DNA from: Gammaproteobacteria bacterium UBA4475
Lineage (GTDB): Bacteria > Pseudomonadota > Gammaproteobacteria > Pseudomonadales > Azotimanducaceae
Direction: 5' to 3'
NCBI GenBank assembly: GCA_002389265.1
Contig: DGOD01000215.1
Location: forward strand, 1 to 7,621
Length of the DNA: 7,621 bases
Under the pieces are notes generated by a model that saw only the letters and a program-made list of their open reading frames with translations, was not told where the DNA came from and did no database searches. Below are positions 7,605 to 7,621 of this stretch, piece after piece (position 1 is the stretch's first letter; each line of letters starts with the position of its first letter). Position numbers and translations under genes: made by a program.

Positions 7605-7621
7605 GTCAATTGATAGAAGGG

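Overview
The window is a chromosomal housekeeping block from a gammaproteobacterium. The gene order hfq, hflX, hflK, hflC, DUF2065 (yjeT-like), hisZ, purA is the conserved gammaproteobacterial arrangement, normally found downstream of miaA, and all seven genes lie on the + strand. The presence of hisZ, the short HflC and the short acidic-tailed Hfq fit a Pseudomonas-like, Cellvibrio/Halieaceae-like or Oceanospirillum-like lineage better than Enterobacterales, which lack HisZ. The exact genus cannot be read from the window.

Layout. The window opens on the start codon of hfq (1-255). It is followed 22 bases later by hflX, which I start at a TTG at 278 because a good ribosome binding site and the family N-terminus both point there. 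An 83-base gap holding a perfect 6-bp inverted repeat precedes hflK (1675-2823). Its stop codon overlaps the hflC start by one base (TAATG), so the two are probably translationally coupled. A strong intrinsic terminator (3716-3744) closes the hfq-hflX-hflKC unit. A small two-helix membrane protein (DUF2065, 3794-3979), hisZ (4002-5174) and purA (5198-6457) then form a second close-packed unit. Convergent to purA, on the - strand, is a PhyH-family Fe(II)/2-oxoglutarate dioxygenase (about 6507-7484). It has a plausible promoter near the right edge, and its place beside purA looks lineage-specific.

Function. The first unit covers RNA chaperoning (Hfq), rescue of stalled ribosomes (HflX) and membrane control of the FtsH protease (HflK/HflC). 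The second covers histidine biosynthesis (HisZ, regulatory partner of a short-form HisG) and adenine nucleotide synthesis (PurA). The dioxygenase is the only accessory-looking gene, and its substrate is unknown.

I see no mobile element, CRISPR, tRNA, rRNA or undescribed multi-gene system. The most interesting points are residue-level departures inside conserved proteins: a serine at the normally invariant Hfq position 57, and a glycine-rich insertion in the HflX signature loop. The cis-elements between genes are also worth a look.
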